64,000 nucleotides of DNA from Bin87 sp965221295 (GCA_965221295.1 OZ244879.1:1054001-1118000); one strand, 5' to 3'; numbered from the stretch's first letter, positions 1 through 8,390 are shown. A program made the numbers and translations. Notes: generated from the sequence alone by a model not told the origin.

Positions 1-443
1 TGGTGGGTGACGTTCTCGGCCGTCCACAGGTCTTTCATAACCCGCAGCATCTCGTCGGTGCGGCGACCCCGGGTGTTCACCGGGATTTCCAGGGCGTCGA
101 ATTCGGCCTGCGTGTCGCGCTGGCCACTGATGCCGATGCCGAAGTCAAGGCGCCCGTCCGAGATCAGGTCGAGGATGGACACCATCTTCGCCAGCATCAC
201 CGGGTGATACAGCGGAGCGATGACGATGCCGGTGAGTACGCGAATCTTGGAGGTTGCGCCGGCGGCGGCGGCCATAGCGGGAATTCCCATCATGGTAGGG
301 CGAGGCGGGTTGCCGTCCATGATGTGCTCGCCAACGGTTACCCGGTCGAAACCCAGGTCTTCCGCGCGTCGGGCGAATTCGGCGACGTTCCAGTAATCGT
401 CGACGGTGAGATTGCAACCGAAAGTTATAGCGCCTTCAGGCAT
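1..443 (-). CDS. LLM-class flavin/F420-dependent oxidoreductase, N-terminal part (cut by window edge)
   Basis: The reverse strand from the ATG at 443 reads MPEGAITFGCNLTVDDYWNV and stays open to the window edge, giving 147 codons; the C-terminus lies outside. The pattern is that of bacterial luciferase-like monooxygenases: an early strand-helix with a flavin-site His (GEHIMDG), then TGIVIAPLYHPVMLAKMVSI and a DLISDGRLDFGIGIS block, which is the beta-strand 4 region of the TIM barrel. Substrate unknown; such enzymes use FMNH2 or F420H2. It lies downstream of the TlpA-like gene on the same strand, with 57 bp of short tandem repeats between them. Family assignment is secure, function is not. Confidence 0.85.
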   Translation of the reverse strand, partial: MPEGAITFGCNLTVDDYWNVAEFARRAEDLGFDRVTVGEHIMDGNPPRPTMMGIPAMAAAAGATSKIRVLTGIVIAPLYHPVMLAKMVSILDLISDGRLDFGIGISGQRDTQAEFDALEIPVNTRGRRTDEMLRVMKDLWTAENVTH

Positions 444-456
444 ATTGGGGTTCCTC

Positions 457-510
457 TTGTGGGGATATTGCGCGTTGTGGGGATATTGCAGGTTGTGGGG
501 TTATTGCGCC
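457..510. repeat. 18-bp tandem repeat, three copies
   Basis: Three consecutive 18-bp units beginning TTGTGGGG(A/T)TATTGC fill the gap between two reverse-strand genes. The third copy contains the TAA stop of the TlpA-like gene (501-503), so the repeat straddles a gene end. Confidence 0.85.
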
Positions 511-1079
511 AGCATCTCGTCGGTGATTTCAGCCAACTTTTCGCCGTTCAAAACGCCTTGCCATTTGCGGTGCAGGCTGCCGTCTGGGTTGACGAAGAAG
601 GTAGCGGGCAGACCCAACACACCCAACTCCCGGACGACGTTGGCGTCTTCGGTATAGCCGGCGGGGTAGGTCACCGATAGGTCGTTGAGCAACTTGACAG
701 CGTCGTCTTGGGAGCCCAAGCTGAAGAAAGGCCCGAGATCCACGCCCAGGACCAGCGTCCGGCCCGCGTACTCGTCGGCGAAGCTTTGAAATTCGGGCAT
801 TTCCGCACGGCAAGGCGGGCACAAACCTGCCCAGAAATTCAGTACGATTGGCTGTCCCCGCATGTCAGAAAGCGCTAGGGTCTGCCCTCCGACCACATCC
901 TGCCCCTGGTAGAAATGGATCGAAAAGTCATAAACGGCGTCCGCCCTGGGCTCTGGGTCCGGCGAAGCGGCGGGATCGGCGCCACAGGCTCCGGCCAACA
1001 GCGCCAAAGTCAGGATGGAAATTGCCGCGAGCCAGACCTTGCCAGGCGAGTTGTTCCAAATTTCGACGAAAGATTTCAC
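501..1079 (-). CDS. TlpA-like thiol-disulfide redoxin, lipoprotein
   Basis: A 192-residue thioredoxin-fold protein. From the GTG at 1079 it has a basic N-terminus, a hydrophobic stretch (VWLAAISILTLALL) and a lipobox LAGAC, so it is probably a membrane-anchored lipoprotein facing outward. The redox motif is GLCPPCRAEMPE, and the cis-Pro loop is GLPATFFV; both are typical of TlpA/ResA proteins that reduce disulfides, for instance during cytochrome c assembly. The frame stays open upstream to 1217, but that would overlap the divergent transporter gene and bury the signal peptide, so the GTG was preferred; no clear ribosome site decides it. Confidence 0.85.
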   Translation of the reverse strand: MKSFVEIWNNSPGKVWLAAISILTLALLAGACGADPAASPDPEPRADAVYDFSIHFYQGQDVVGGQTLALSDMRGQPIVLNFWAGLCPPCRAEMPEFQSFADEYAGRTLVLGVDLGPFFSLGSQDDAVKLLNDLSVTYPAGYTEDANVVRELGVLGLPATFFVNPDGSLHRKWQGVLNGEKLAEITDEMLAQ

Positions 1080-1198
1080 CGCGCTGCTCAACTTGAGCAG
1101 ATTAGCATAGGCGCCGGGGTTTGTTAAGCGGAGCGAGTCCCGACGGGGTTCTGCGAAATCCCCCACGACGCGATCCGTCAGGCGAGCCAGGATCAAAC

Positions 1199-2320
1199 AT
1201 GGCCGAAATTTCACCAAAAACCGGACGCCGCCTCAAACTGATGTTGTCGGCGCTGTTCGCGGTTGCTCTGGTTGTGGCGATTTGGCAACTGCTCAGCATC
1301 CTGCTGCCGTTTTTGCTCAGCGCGGTGGTGGCCTACCTGCTGCTGCCGCTGGTTCGGTTGATTGACCGGGTTCCGTTGGCGAGGAAATGGCCTCACGCGG
1401 CGCGGGCGGCATCGGCCGGATTAGCGACGCTGCTGGTGATTCTGGCGGTGGCCGCATCGCTGGGGTTGGGCGTGTTCCGCCTGGTGGATGGTTCGATTAC
1501 GCTGGCGGAACGGGCCCCTGGAATATTGGCTGAGGGGCGGGCCGTTTGGGAGGAGCTGCAGCGCCTGTACCTAAACCGCGTACCCGAGAACATCCGGGAA
1601 CTGGTGGATCCCAGGCTGGGAGAGATGCGCGCGGAACTGTTCAAGGCTGGAATCGCGGCGCTGCAAAGGACTTCGCGAGTGGCGCAAAGCGGGATTTCGC
1701 AGGTGGTGAGTCTGGCGGCGTCGCCGATAATTCTGTTCTACCTTTTGTACCAACCGGCAACGCTGGGCAGCGGAGTGAAGCGATTGCTTCCCGGCCCGCT
1801 GCGGGAAGACCTTTGGGAAATTGGGCGGCTGGCCGGTGAATCCGTCGGGGCATACATTCGGATGCAGTTATTGCTGGGAGCGCTAGTGGGGGTTGTGGTA
1901 GGCGCCACGCTCCTGGCGTTGGGCATTCCGCTGGCGTTGCCGCTCGCCATCCTGGCGGCGCTGGCCGAATTGATTCCCATTGTTGGGCCGGCCATATTCA
2001 TCGCGCTGGCTGGACTGGTGGTCGGGTTGATCGATTGGACCAAGCTGCCCTACCTGCTTGGAATATATCTGGTGGCGCAGATCCTTATGAACACCTTGAT
2101 CGCGCCCCGGATGCAGGGCCAGGCGCTGGGATTGCATCCGCTGGCGTTAATCCTAGTGCTAGCCGTATTCGGGCTGTTCTTCGGATTTTTGGGCGCCTTG
2201 GTGGCGGCGCCGCTCACGGCGGCTGGGTATAGGGCGTTGACCTACGTGCGCGAGGAATGGGCGTCGGCGGGACTGGAATGGGCCGACGAACACCGGAGCG
2301 AGGCGGCGGAATCTGAGTAA
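1199..2320 (+). CDS. AI-2E family transporter (PerM-like membrane protein)
   Basis: A 373-residue polytopic membrane protein. It has two N-terminal hydrophobic helices, a soluble middle part (about residues 80-160), and a C-terminal bundle with the family signatures ELIPIVGPAIFIALAG and GLHPLALILVLAVFGLFFGF followed by GALVAAPLTA. Family members include E. coli TqsA and PerM and Na+/H+ antiporter-like proteins; the substrate cannot be told here. The ATG at 1199 was chosen because upstream in-frame sequence is not hydrophobic and runs into the divergent gene. The stop codon lies inside a 16-bp tandem repeat. Confidence 0.88.
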   Translation: MAEISPKTGRRLKLMLSALFAVALVVAIWQLLSILLPFLLSAVVAYLLLPLVRLIDRVPLARKWPHAARAASAGLATLLVILAVAASLGLGVFRLVDGSITLAERAPGILAEGRAVWEELQRLYLNRVPENIRELVDPRLGEMRAELFKAGIAALQRTSRVAQSGISQVVSLAASPIILFYLLYQPATLGSGVKRLLPGPLREDLWEIGRLAGESVGAYIRMQLLLGALVGVVVGATLLALGIPLALPLAILAALAELIPIVGPAIFIALAGLVVGLIDWTKLPYLLGIYLVAQILMNTLIAPRMQGQALGLHPLALILVLAVFGLFFGFLGALVAAPLTAAGYRALTYVREEWASAGLEWADEHRSEAAESE

Positions 2321-2387
2321 CCGGGAATTTGAAAGACCCGGAATCCGAGTGACCGGGAATCCGAGCAATTGGGAATCCGAATAACCG
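2308..2387. repeat. 16-bp tandem repeat, five copies, spanning the stop codon of the transporter gene
   Basis: Five consecutive 16-bp units of the form GGAAT(C/T)(C/T)GA(G/A)..ACCG lie head to tail. The first copy encodes the last codons and TAA stop (2318-2320) of the AI-2E-type transporter; the rest is intergenic. Confidence 0.9.
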
Positions 2388-2440
2388 AGGGACGCCAGAC
2401 GTCGGATCGCCGGCGCGTAGTTTATTCGATTGGCGTGGTG

Positions 2441-2446
2441 TACAAT
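2441..2446 (+). promoter_or_regulatory. Possible -10 box (TACAAT) upstream of the radical-SAM-like gene
   Basis: TACAAT sits 48 bp before the ATG at 2494. No good -35 hexamer is visible at the proper spacing, so this is a weak call. Confidence 0.3.
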
Positions 2447-2493
2447 CGGGACGAATACGGACGCCGCGCTTGCCGTCATGATGGGAGATTTTG

Positions 2494-3795
2494 ATGCGTA
2501 TCCTGCTGATAGCCACCAATCGTCACAATCGGGTAATGAGCCGGATGCGGGCCCAGCCTATCCCCATCGGTTTGGCCTACGTCGCCGGGCATCTCGACCG
2601 ATCCCGCCACGAGGTCAAGTTGGTGGACTTGATGTTCGCCAGCGAGAATTATCTGGATGAGATTGAGGAAACGACCCGTGAATTTCGCCCGGAGTTGGTC
2701 GGAATCTCGATACGCAACCTCAGCAATCACAGCTACATAGATCCACAGTGGCAACTGCCCATCACCAGGGGGGTCATCGAGCGCATACGCGGGGTTTCGG
2801 ACGCGACGATAGTTTGCGGGGGCCCGGCGTTCAGCATCATGCCGGAGCGGGTGTTTGAATACGTGCAGCCCGACTTCGGTTTGGCCGGCGACGCGGGCGA
2901 GAGCTTCGCTGACCTGGCGAACCGCATTGAAATTGGGGAACCTGACTACCGGGGAATGACCGGCCTGTTGTACCGAGAAGACGGCCAATTGGTGTACAAC
3001 GGCATGCGTTGTTCTTCCGATTTCGTCAGCCGGCCCAGCCTGGACGACCTGGACATGTCCAAGTACGCCCGGGCGGGTTTCGGCGTCAGCGTGCTGACCA
3101 AGCTGGGAGGATTCTACTATCCCACCTCGGCCGACGACATCAGGACGCCGGAAGGCGCGTGGCGGGTGATCCGCCCAATTGAAGAGGTGGTAGAGGAGGT
3201 GTCGGAGGTGACGCAACGATACGGTCTCAAGAAGATATTCTTCGTGGACAACTGCTTCAACGTGCCGCTGGAGCACGCCAAGGAGCTGTGCAACGCCCTG
3301 ATGGAAGCCGAGGTAAAGGTGCGGTGGAACACGTGCCTGGCGCCCTACGCTTGCGACGCCGAATTGATCGGGTTGATGAAACAAGCGGGTTGCGGCCTGG
3401 TGATGATGGGCGGAACGCGCGGCGGCGACCCGCACGAAGGAGACAACGACACCTCCCGTTACGCGGCGCTCAAGGAGACCACCGAACTGTGCGAAGCGGG
3501 GGATCTGCACTACACCATTTCGCAGCAATTTGGCGAGCCGGGCGAAACCCGTCAAACGGTGGAGAACAAGTTGGAATTTTTGCGGGGATTGAAGCCGTCG
3601 CTGGCCAACCTGCGCGTTGGAGTCAGCGTCATGCCCGGCACAGACGTGGCGGCGCGGTGTCTTGAAGAGGGAATCATCAAGGACGAATCGGAGTTGATCG
3701 CCCCCACCTTCTACATGGAAGAGGAAGTGCGACCGTGGTTGGTTGACTATCTGCGGGAGCAGGTGGACGCGAACCCGCGGTGGAACCTGATGTAG
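2494..3795 (+). CDS. B12-binding/radical-SAM-like protein lacking the CxxxCxxC cluster motif
   Basis: 433 residues. The N-terminal part (about 1-145) resembles the cobalamin-binding Rossmann domain of B12-radical-SAM enzymes (RAQPIPIGLAYVAGHL, VGISIRNLSN, VCGGPAFSIMPE). The second part follows the radical-SAM barrel: RPIEEVVEEVSEV, IFFVDNCFNVPLEHAKELC, then a WNTCLAPYACDAELIGLMKQAGC block. Where the Fe-S cysteines CxxxCxxC should lie (about residues 200-212) the protein reads TKLGGFYYPTSADD, with no cysteine. It therefore probably cannot bind the 4Fe-4S cluster in the usual way. The start is the ATG at 2494, preceded by GGAGA; the TTG three bases earlier is too close to it. Function unknown. 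Confidence 0.75.
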   Translation: MRILLIATNRHNRVMSRMRAQPIPIGLAYVAGHLDRSRHEVKLVDLMFASENYLDEIEETTREFRPELVGISIRNLSNHSYIDPQWQLPITRGVIERIRGVSDATIVCGGPAFSIMPERVFEYVQPDFGLAGDAGESFADLANRIEIGEPDYRGMTGLLYREDGQLVYNGMRCSSDFVSRPSLDDLDMSKYARAGFGVSVLTKLGGFYYPTSADDIRTPEGAWRVIRPIEEVVEEVSEVTQRYGLKKIFFVDNCFNVPLEHAKELCNALMEAEVKVRWNTCLAPYACDAELIGLMKQAGCGLVMMGGTRGGDPHEGDNDTSRYAALKETTELCEAGDLHYTISQQFGEPGETRQTVENKLEFLRGLKPSLANLRVGVSVMPGTDVAARCLEEGIIKDESELIAPTFYMEEEVRPWLVDYLREQVDANPRWNLM

Positions 3796-3852
3796 AAAGC
3801 TGACGACGAGCCCCATCTGCGTTCCCGGCGTTCGAGGTTTGTGGAGGTCATT

Positions 3853-4017
3853 ATGACCGGTATATTTGCGGGTATAATCGTGATGGTCTTTGCCGCCATC
3901 ATGTATCCCTTCTGGCCGGACTCGGCCTTCTTGGGGAATCTTTGGTCAAGCTTGGTCATGGGCGGTGTTGGGATTTTTACCGTCCTCATCGGTGCTTGGT
4001 GGAATTCCCTGGAATAG
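3853..4017 (+). CDS. Small membrane protein (54 aa)
   Basis: A short gene with a strong ribosome site (GGAGGT, 4-5 bases before the ATG). The product MTGIFAGIIVMVFAAIMYPF continues with a short polar turn around PDSAF and a second hydrophobic helix ending in ALE-like polar residues (NSLE), so two membrane helices are expected. It ends 7 bases before the next ATG, whose ribosome site overlaps its stop codon, suggesting co-translation. No family recognised. Confidence 0.6.
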   Translation: MTGIFAGIIVMVFAAIMYPFWPDSAFLGNLWSSLVMGGVGIFTVLIGAWWNSLE

Positions 4018-4024
4018 GAGCAAG

Positions 4025-4363
4025 ATGAACCGTCAACGGATATACCTGCTCTTGGTAGGAACGATTTTGACGGCGTGTTTTCTCGGCGCCGCCGCGATTC
4101 TGACCCTGATTCGCTATGCTGACGTGGCGGCTGGCGGCTTGGGATTGGCAATGGCCATCTTCGGAGTTTGGGCCTCCGCCAGAGGCATGGCCTGCCTTAC
4201 GGGTCTTGAAAAGCTTCCAAATGAGCAACACGACGCTGCCTACCGAACGCAACTGGAAACCGCTTACCGTTACCGCAACGCCGGGATCGCTGTGGGCATA
4301 ACCGGATCTGGTTTGCTGGTGTTCTCGTGGCAGACTTTCTTGGGCCGTTTCATTAACATGTGA
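4025..4363 (+). CDS. Small hypothetical membrane protein (112 aa)
   Basis: The start at 4025 follows the preceding small gene by 7 bp and has AGGAG just upstream. The product begins MNRQRIYLLLVGTILTACFL, with two N-terminal hydrophobic segments (about 6-30 and 35-53), a polar cytoplasmic-like loop (LEKLPNEQHDAAYRTQLETAYRYRN is split here only for description), and a third hydrophobic helix near residues 88-106. I do not recognise the family. The gene appears to form a two-gene unit with the 54-residue protein, possibly continuing into the DUF1800 gene 33 bp downstream. Confidence 0.6.
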   Translation: MNRQRIYLLLVGTILTACFLGAAAILTLIRYADVAAGGLGLAMAIFGVWASARGMACLTGLEKLPNEQHDAAYRTQLETAYRYRNAGIAVGITGSGLLVFSWQTFLGRFINM

Positions 4364-4396
4364 CGGTCCGGGCCTTTGTCGAATAGGAGAGAGAAG

Positions 4397-5845
4397 ATGA
4401 CGCTGTCCCAGCATCCGCAGCTTGGAACCAACCGAATCACGTTGGCGGACGACGCGACCGCTCGCATCGCCCACCTGCTGCGTCGGGCCGGCTTTGGGGC
4501 CACCCGGGCCGAGATCGACCGGGCGGCAGCTCAAGGCTACGAAGCCACGGTGGAGGAACTGCTGCACCCGGAATTGCAACCCGATCTGGAAATCGAAGAC
4601 CTCATCCGCCGCTACCACACCGACCAGAACAGTTTGATGTTGCTGGAAAGCAGCCAAGGCTATTGGCTTTACCGCATCATCAACACCCGCCGGCCGCTGG
4701 AAGAAAAGATGGCCATGTTCTGGCATGGCCTGTTCGCCACCGCTTACGGGAAGCTTAACCACGCCAAGGCGGTGGTCAACCAAACCCATACCTTCCGCAG
4801 GCACGGTTTGGGACGGTTCTCCAACATCCTGCTGGAACTATCCCGGGATCCGGCCATGATCTTCTGGCTGGACAACAAGGATAACCACAAGGACGCGCCC
4901 AACGAGAACTACGGGCGTGAACTCCTAGAACTTTTCTCCATGGGGATCGGCAACTACACCGAGGATGACGTGAAAGCGGCCGCCCGATCCTTCACCGGCT
5001 GGACCATCGAAAACGCGGAATACATGAGCATTCGGGCCAGCCGCGATTCGTTCTGGCCCTACGGTCGCATCGACTGGCAATTCCGGTACCGGGATGATGA
5101 CCACGACGCAACCGAAAAGACCTTCCTAGGTCATACTGGCGCGTTCAACGGGCAGGAAATCATTGACATCATCGTGCGGCAGCCGGCCACCGCACATTAC
5201 ATTGCGGGAAAGCTCTATAACTTTTTCGTTTCCGACCGGCCCGACGAGGCCGCCACCGGCGCCCTGGCCGACGAGTTCATGCGCACCGGGGGCGACATTC
5301 GCGCCGTAATGCGTCGACTCTTTCACTCAGACTTCTTCTTGGAGGAATCCGCGCGGCTGGCTCGGGTCAAGAGCCCGGCGGAATTGGTGGGAGGCACCGC
5401 GCGTCTGGCGGGCAGCCACCGCACGCCGGAATGGACAATCGTGAACCTGGCCATGGATGTCAACTTCATGGGCCAGGAAATCTTGAATCCACCCACCGTG
5501 GAAGGCTGGCACACTGGCATGGAGTGGATTGACACCGGCAACTTGGTGGAGCGGATCAACGCCGCCGGCGCCGAGATGCGGGACCTAACGCGCCCAGGGG
5601 TGTCAGCAATCGTTGAACGGGTTCAATCGGGCAATGATGTCTTGTCGCCCCGCCAGCTGGCTGAGGCTTGTCTCGACGCAGTTGGCATGTTCGAGGTTTC
5701 GGAGACGACGCTGGACAGCCTTACGCAAATGGCGGCGCCGTGGGGAGAGATTCGCTTTGATCGGGACGATGCCGCCTGCTCGCGGGGGCGCATCGTCGAA
5801 ATGTTGCAGCTCATCGTCGCATCCCGCGAATACCAACTGGCATGA
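4397..5845 (+). CDS. DUF1800 domain-containing protein
   Basis: 482 residues covering the whole DUF1800 family. Hallmarks are an N-terminal LLRRAGFGATRAEIDRA, then MAMFWHGLFATAYGKLN, and the highly conserved NENYGRELLELFSMG with the following YTEDDVKAAARSFTGW. The family is common in planctomycetes and Chloroflexota, usually beside a DUF1501 sulfatase-like gene; here its partner is an NHL-repeat protein instead. No signal peptide is visible. The ATG at 4397 has AGGAGAGAG upstream. Its TGA stop overlaps the next ATG as ATGA, so translation is probably coupled. Biochemical role unknown. Confidence 0.9.
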   Translation: MTLSQHPQLGTNRITLADDATARIAHLLRRAGFGATRAEIDRAAAQGYEATVEELLHPELQPDLEIEDLIRRYHTDQNSLMLLESSQGYWLYRIINTRRPLEEKMAMFWHGLFATAYGKLNHAKAVVNQTHTFRRHGLGRFSNILLELSRDPAMIFWLDNKDNHKDAPNENYGRELLELFSMGIGNYTEDDVKAAARSFTGWTIENAEYMSIRASRDSFWPYGRIDWQFRYRDDDHDATEKTFLGHTGAFNGQEIIDIIVRQPATAHYIAGKLYNFFVSDRPDEAATGALADEFMRTGGDIRAVMRRLFHSDFFLEESARLARVKSPAELVGGTARLAGSHRTPEWTIVNLAMDVNFMGQEILNPPTVEGWHTGMEWIDTGNLVERINAAGAEMRDLTRPGVSAIVERVQSGNDVLSPRQLAEACLDAVGMFEVSETTLDSLTQMAAPWGEIRFDRDDAACSRGRIVEMLQLIVASREYQLA

Positions 5846-6870
5846 CTACGACAGCATCAACCAACACCTTCGAGTACAGCCACACGGTGGGTTTTCTGGC
5901 CTACCGGGGCCGAGGGTTCATCCACCCCGTAGCCCTTGCCCTGGGGGAGGGCGGCGTCATGTACGTGCTGAACCGGGGCGGGCCGGAGTCTGCGGGGCGC
6001 TTGGATCACAAGAGGGTGTGCGTGTGCACCGTTGACGAAGGATACATCGGCGAATGGGGAACCGGCGGCGTCGAGGATGGACAGTTTTGGTGGCCCAGTG
6101 GCATCGCTCGGACTGAGGACGGTCAGATCTTCGTTACCGACGAGGCGCTGCAGCGCGTCAACGTATTTGATTCGGAAGGCAACTTCCAACGCAAATGGGG
6201 AGAAGCCGGCGACGCTCCGGGCCATTTCAACCGCCCGGCAGCCATAGCGACCGCGCCCGACGGTTCCCTTTTGGTCAGCGACGGACTGAACCATCGTATT
6301 CAACGATTCACCACCGACGGGGATTATCTGGGCGGCTGGGGCGAGTTTGGCGCGCAGGCTGGACAATTCAACACGCCGTGGGGCGTGGCTTGCGACGCCG
6401 CGGGCAACGTCTGGGTCGCCGACTGGCGCAACGACCGGGTCCAGGCTTTTACCGCGGAAGGACGATTCGTGGGGCAGTGGGGAACGAGCGGCAACGGCAG
6501 CGGTCAACTGCATCGACCGGCGTCGGTGGCTGTGGACGCGGAAGGATACATCTACGTCGCTGATTGGGGCAACGAGCGGGCGGTGATATTTGGCCCCGAT
6601 GGTGGGGTGGCCGCGATTCTCACTGGAGACGCTACCGTTTCGACTTGGGCCGCCGACTACCTGGCCGCCAACCCAGACGAATCCGCGGCCCGCGCCGCCG
6701 CCGACCTGTCGCCAACGGTGAACCCCTGGCGAGACCAACATCGGGAAGCATCCGCAGGAATCGAAGCGCGGTTCTGGGGGCCGACGTCAATCGCGGTGGA
6801 TGATGAAGGACGCATCTACGTGGTGGACTCTTGCCGCCACCGGGTGCAGGTGTATCAGAAGGCGGTTTGA
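5842..6870 (+). CDS. NHL-repeat beta-propeller protein
   Basis: 342 residues made of about six NHL blades. Each blade follows the pattern GxWGxxGxxxGQFxxPxxIAxxxxGxxxVxDxxNxRVQxF, for example GEFGAQAGQFNTPWGVACD followed by VWVADWRNDRVQAF. An interruption near residues 255-300 (Ala-rich) precedes the last blade, which ends IYVVDSCRHRVQVY. No signal peptide. NHL propellers mostly bind proteins, sugars or act as lyases; nothing here decides which. The ATG overlaps the DUF1800 stop by four bases, so the two products are likely made together. Confidence 0.88.
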   Translation: MTTTASTNTFEYSHTVGFLAYRGRGFIHPVALALGEGGVMYVLNRGGPESAGRLDHKRVCVCTVDEGYIGEWGTGGVEDGQFWWPSGIARTEDGQIFVTDEALQRVNVFDSEGNFQRKWGEAGDAPGHFNRPAAIATAPDGSLLVSDGLNHRIQRFTTDGDYLGGWGEFGAQAGQFNTPWGVACDAAGNVWVADWRNDRVQAFTAEGRFVGQWGTSGNGSGQLHRPASVAVDAEGYIYVADWGNERAVIFGPDGGVAAILTGDATVSTWAADYLAANPDESAARAAADLSPTVNPWRDQHREASAGIEARFWGPTSIAVDDEGRIYVVDSCRHRVQVYQKAV

Positions 6871-6949
6871 CGGTGGTTGGCGCCGGATCGGGATTGCCGC
6901 GTCGCTGTCGCCGCTCGCGGTGGCAGTTGGGGGCGTCTCGTGGTGACAA

Positions 6950-7812
6950 AAGGGGCGCGGGCGGCCGTTGGTTGTGGTCGACGAGATTGCCACGGCCTTC
7001 GGCCTCGCAATGACAGTCGAGGGGTCGCCTCGCAATGACCGTTGGGGGCGCCTGGCAATGACCGTTGGGGGCGCCTGGCAATGACCGTTGGGGGGCGCAC
7101 GGCGGCGCCGGGAGGGGGCTGGCGTTGGGGCAGTGGTAGGCGCGGCGATGGATGTAGGTGGTGGCGCGTGGCGGTTGGTAGTGGTCGACGAGATTGCCAC
7201 GGCCTTCGGCCTCGCAATGACAGTTGGGGGGCGCCTCGCAATGACCGTTGGGGGCGCCTGGCAATGACAGTTGGGGGGCGCACGGCGGCGCCGGGAGGGG
7301 GCTGGCGTTGGGGTAGCGTTAGGCGCGGCGATGGATGTAGGTGGTGGCGCGTGGCGGTTGGTAGTGGTCGACGAGATTGCCACGGCCTCCGGCCTCGCAA
7401 TGACAGTTGGGGAGGGGCCTCGCGGTGACAGTTCGGAGGGGCCTCGCGGTGACAGTTCGGAGGGGCCTCGCGGTGACAGTTCGGAGGGGCCTCGCGGTGA
7501 CAGTTCGGAGGGGCCTCGCGGTGACAGTTCGGCAGGGCCTCGCGGTGACAGTTCGGAGGGGCCTCGCGGTGACAGTTCGGAGGGGCCTCGCGGTGACAGT
7601 TCGGAGGGGCCTCGCGGTGACAGTTCGGAGGGGCCTCGCGGTGACAGTTCGGAGGGGCCTCGCGGTGACAGTTCGGAGGGGCCTCGCGGTGACAGTTCGG
7701 AGGGGCCTCGCGGTGACAGTTCGGCAGGGCCTCGCGGTGACAGTTCGGCAGGGCCTCGCGGTGACAGTTCGGCAGGGCCTCGCAATGGCGGTTGGGGGCG
7801 CCTGGCAATGAC
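6950..7812. repeat. Intergenic repeat field: GCAATGACAG hairpin elements, a 184-bp duplication and a 24-bp array
   Basis: No gene is credible between 6871 and 7823. The left part holds several copies of an element with ATTGCC(A/G)CGGCCTTCGGCC and GCAATGACAG, which can fold as a hairpin (ATTGC/GCAAT outer arms, GGCC/GGCC inner arms). A block of about 160 bp (near 7073-7230) recurs near 7257-7412, 184 bp apart. The right part is the 24-bp array listed separately. Open frames on both strands here are by-products of repeats whose period is a multiple of three. Confidence 0.9.
7414..7773. repeat. 24-bp tandem array, 15 units
   Basis: Fifteen head-to-tail 24-bp units containing CCTCGCGGTGACAGTTCGG. 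They differ only by a GAGG/CAGG change, which is found in units 5 and 13-15. The unit is a variant of the CCTCGCAATGACAGTT end of the dispersed element just to the left, so the array probably grew by slippage from one such end. Confidence 0.95.
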
Positions 7813-7823
7813 AGATGCGCCGG

Positions 7824-8390
7824 TTAGCCTGGTATCCGCTGCAGCAGAGGGTCTGTACGGTTGGGAGGCAGGTCGGTCTCGAAGGTGTTGATGACCATGG
7901 CGAGCATGGTGTAATTGCCGAGCACGAGGGTCAGTTCGATGGTTCCCTGCTGACCGAAAATCTCCAGGGCGCTCTGGTAACCGCCGCGGCTCACCTGGTG
8001 GTTCCGCAGGATTTCGCGTCCGAGATTGATGACGGCGGATTCATCGGGCGCCAGATTGGGCAGCGGTTTGCCATCGCGCAACGCGTCGACCACGGAGGCG
8101 GGGACGCCGGCGTCACGGGCCGATGCGGCGTGAGCGTTCCAGATGTGCTGGCAATCCATTTCGCGGGCGGCTACCAGCATCGCCAATTCCGCGGCCTTCA
8201 TGGGCAGGCTGGATTGGTTGCGGAGATACTGGTTCAAGGCCGTGGCGTGTTTGCTGGCCTCTGGGACGTGGGTCAACACCGACCCTGGACCATAGGGAGG
8301 CACCGCTGCGCCATTCTGTGTAATCTCGTCGAAGGCGGCCTCTTGCCCTGCCGGGGTGGTTGCACGGGATGCTAGCGGTAGTCGCGCCAT
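7824..8390 (-). CDS. Carboxymuconolactone decarboxylase (AhpD-like) family protein
   Basis: 188 residues. The middle helix carries LAMLVAAREMDCQHIWNAH, the AhpD/CMD-type motif with a conserved Glu, Cys and His that can act in peroxidase-like or decarboxylase chemistry. The rest is all-helical, with a second four-helix half (GREILRNHQVSRGGYQSAL, LVLGNYTMLAMVINTF). The start MARLPLAS at 8390 has GGAGA seven bases upstream; the ORF extends 11 codons further but without a ribosome site. In this kind of genome such proteins often stand near aromatic or lactone degradation genes; the substrate is unknown. Confidence 0.85.
   Translation of the reverse strand: MARLPLASRATTPAGQEAAFDEITQNGAAVPPYGPGSVLTHVPEASKHATALNQYLRNQSSLPMKAAELAMLVAAREMDCQHIWNAHAASARDAGVPASVVDALRDGKPLPNLAPDESAVINLGREILRNHQVSRGGYQSALEIFGQQGTIELTLVLGNYTMLAMVINTFETDLPPNRTDPLLQRIPG

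Noticed and set aside
2476..3816. A 446-residue reverse-strand open frame
   Set aside because: It is the antisense shadow of the B12/radical-SAM-like gene; the forward product has clear family motifs.
6787..7891. Long open frames on both strands (over 300 residues on the reverse strand) with repeats such as GPRGDSSE or SELSPRGP
   Set aside because: They arise from the 24-bp array and the dispersed element; no start signal, no family, and all frames are open because the period is a multiple of three.
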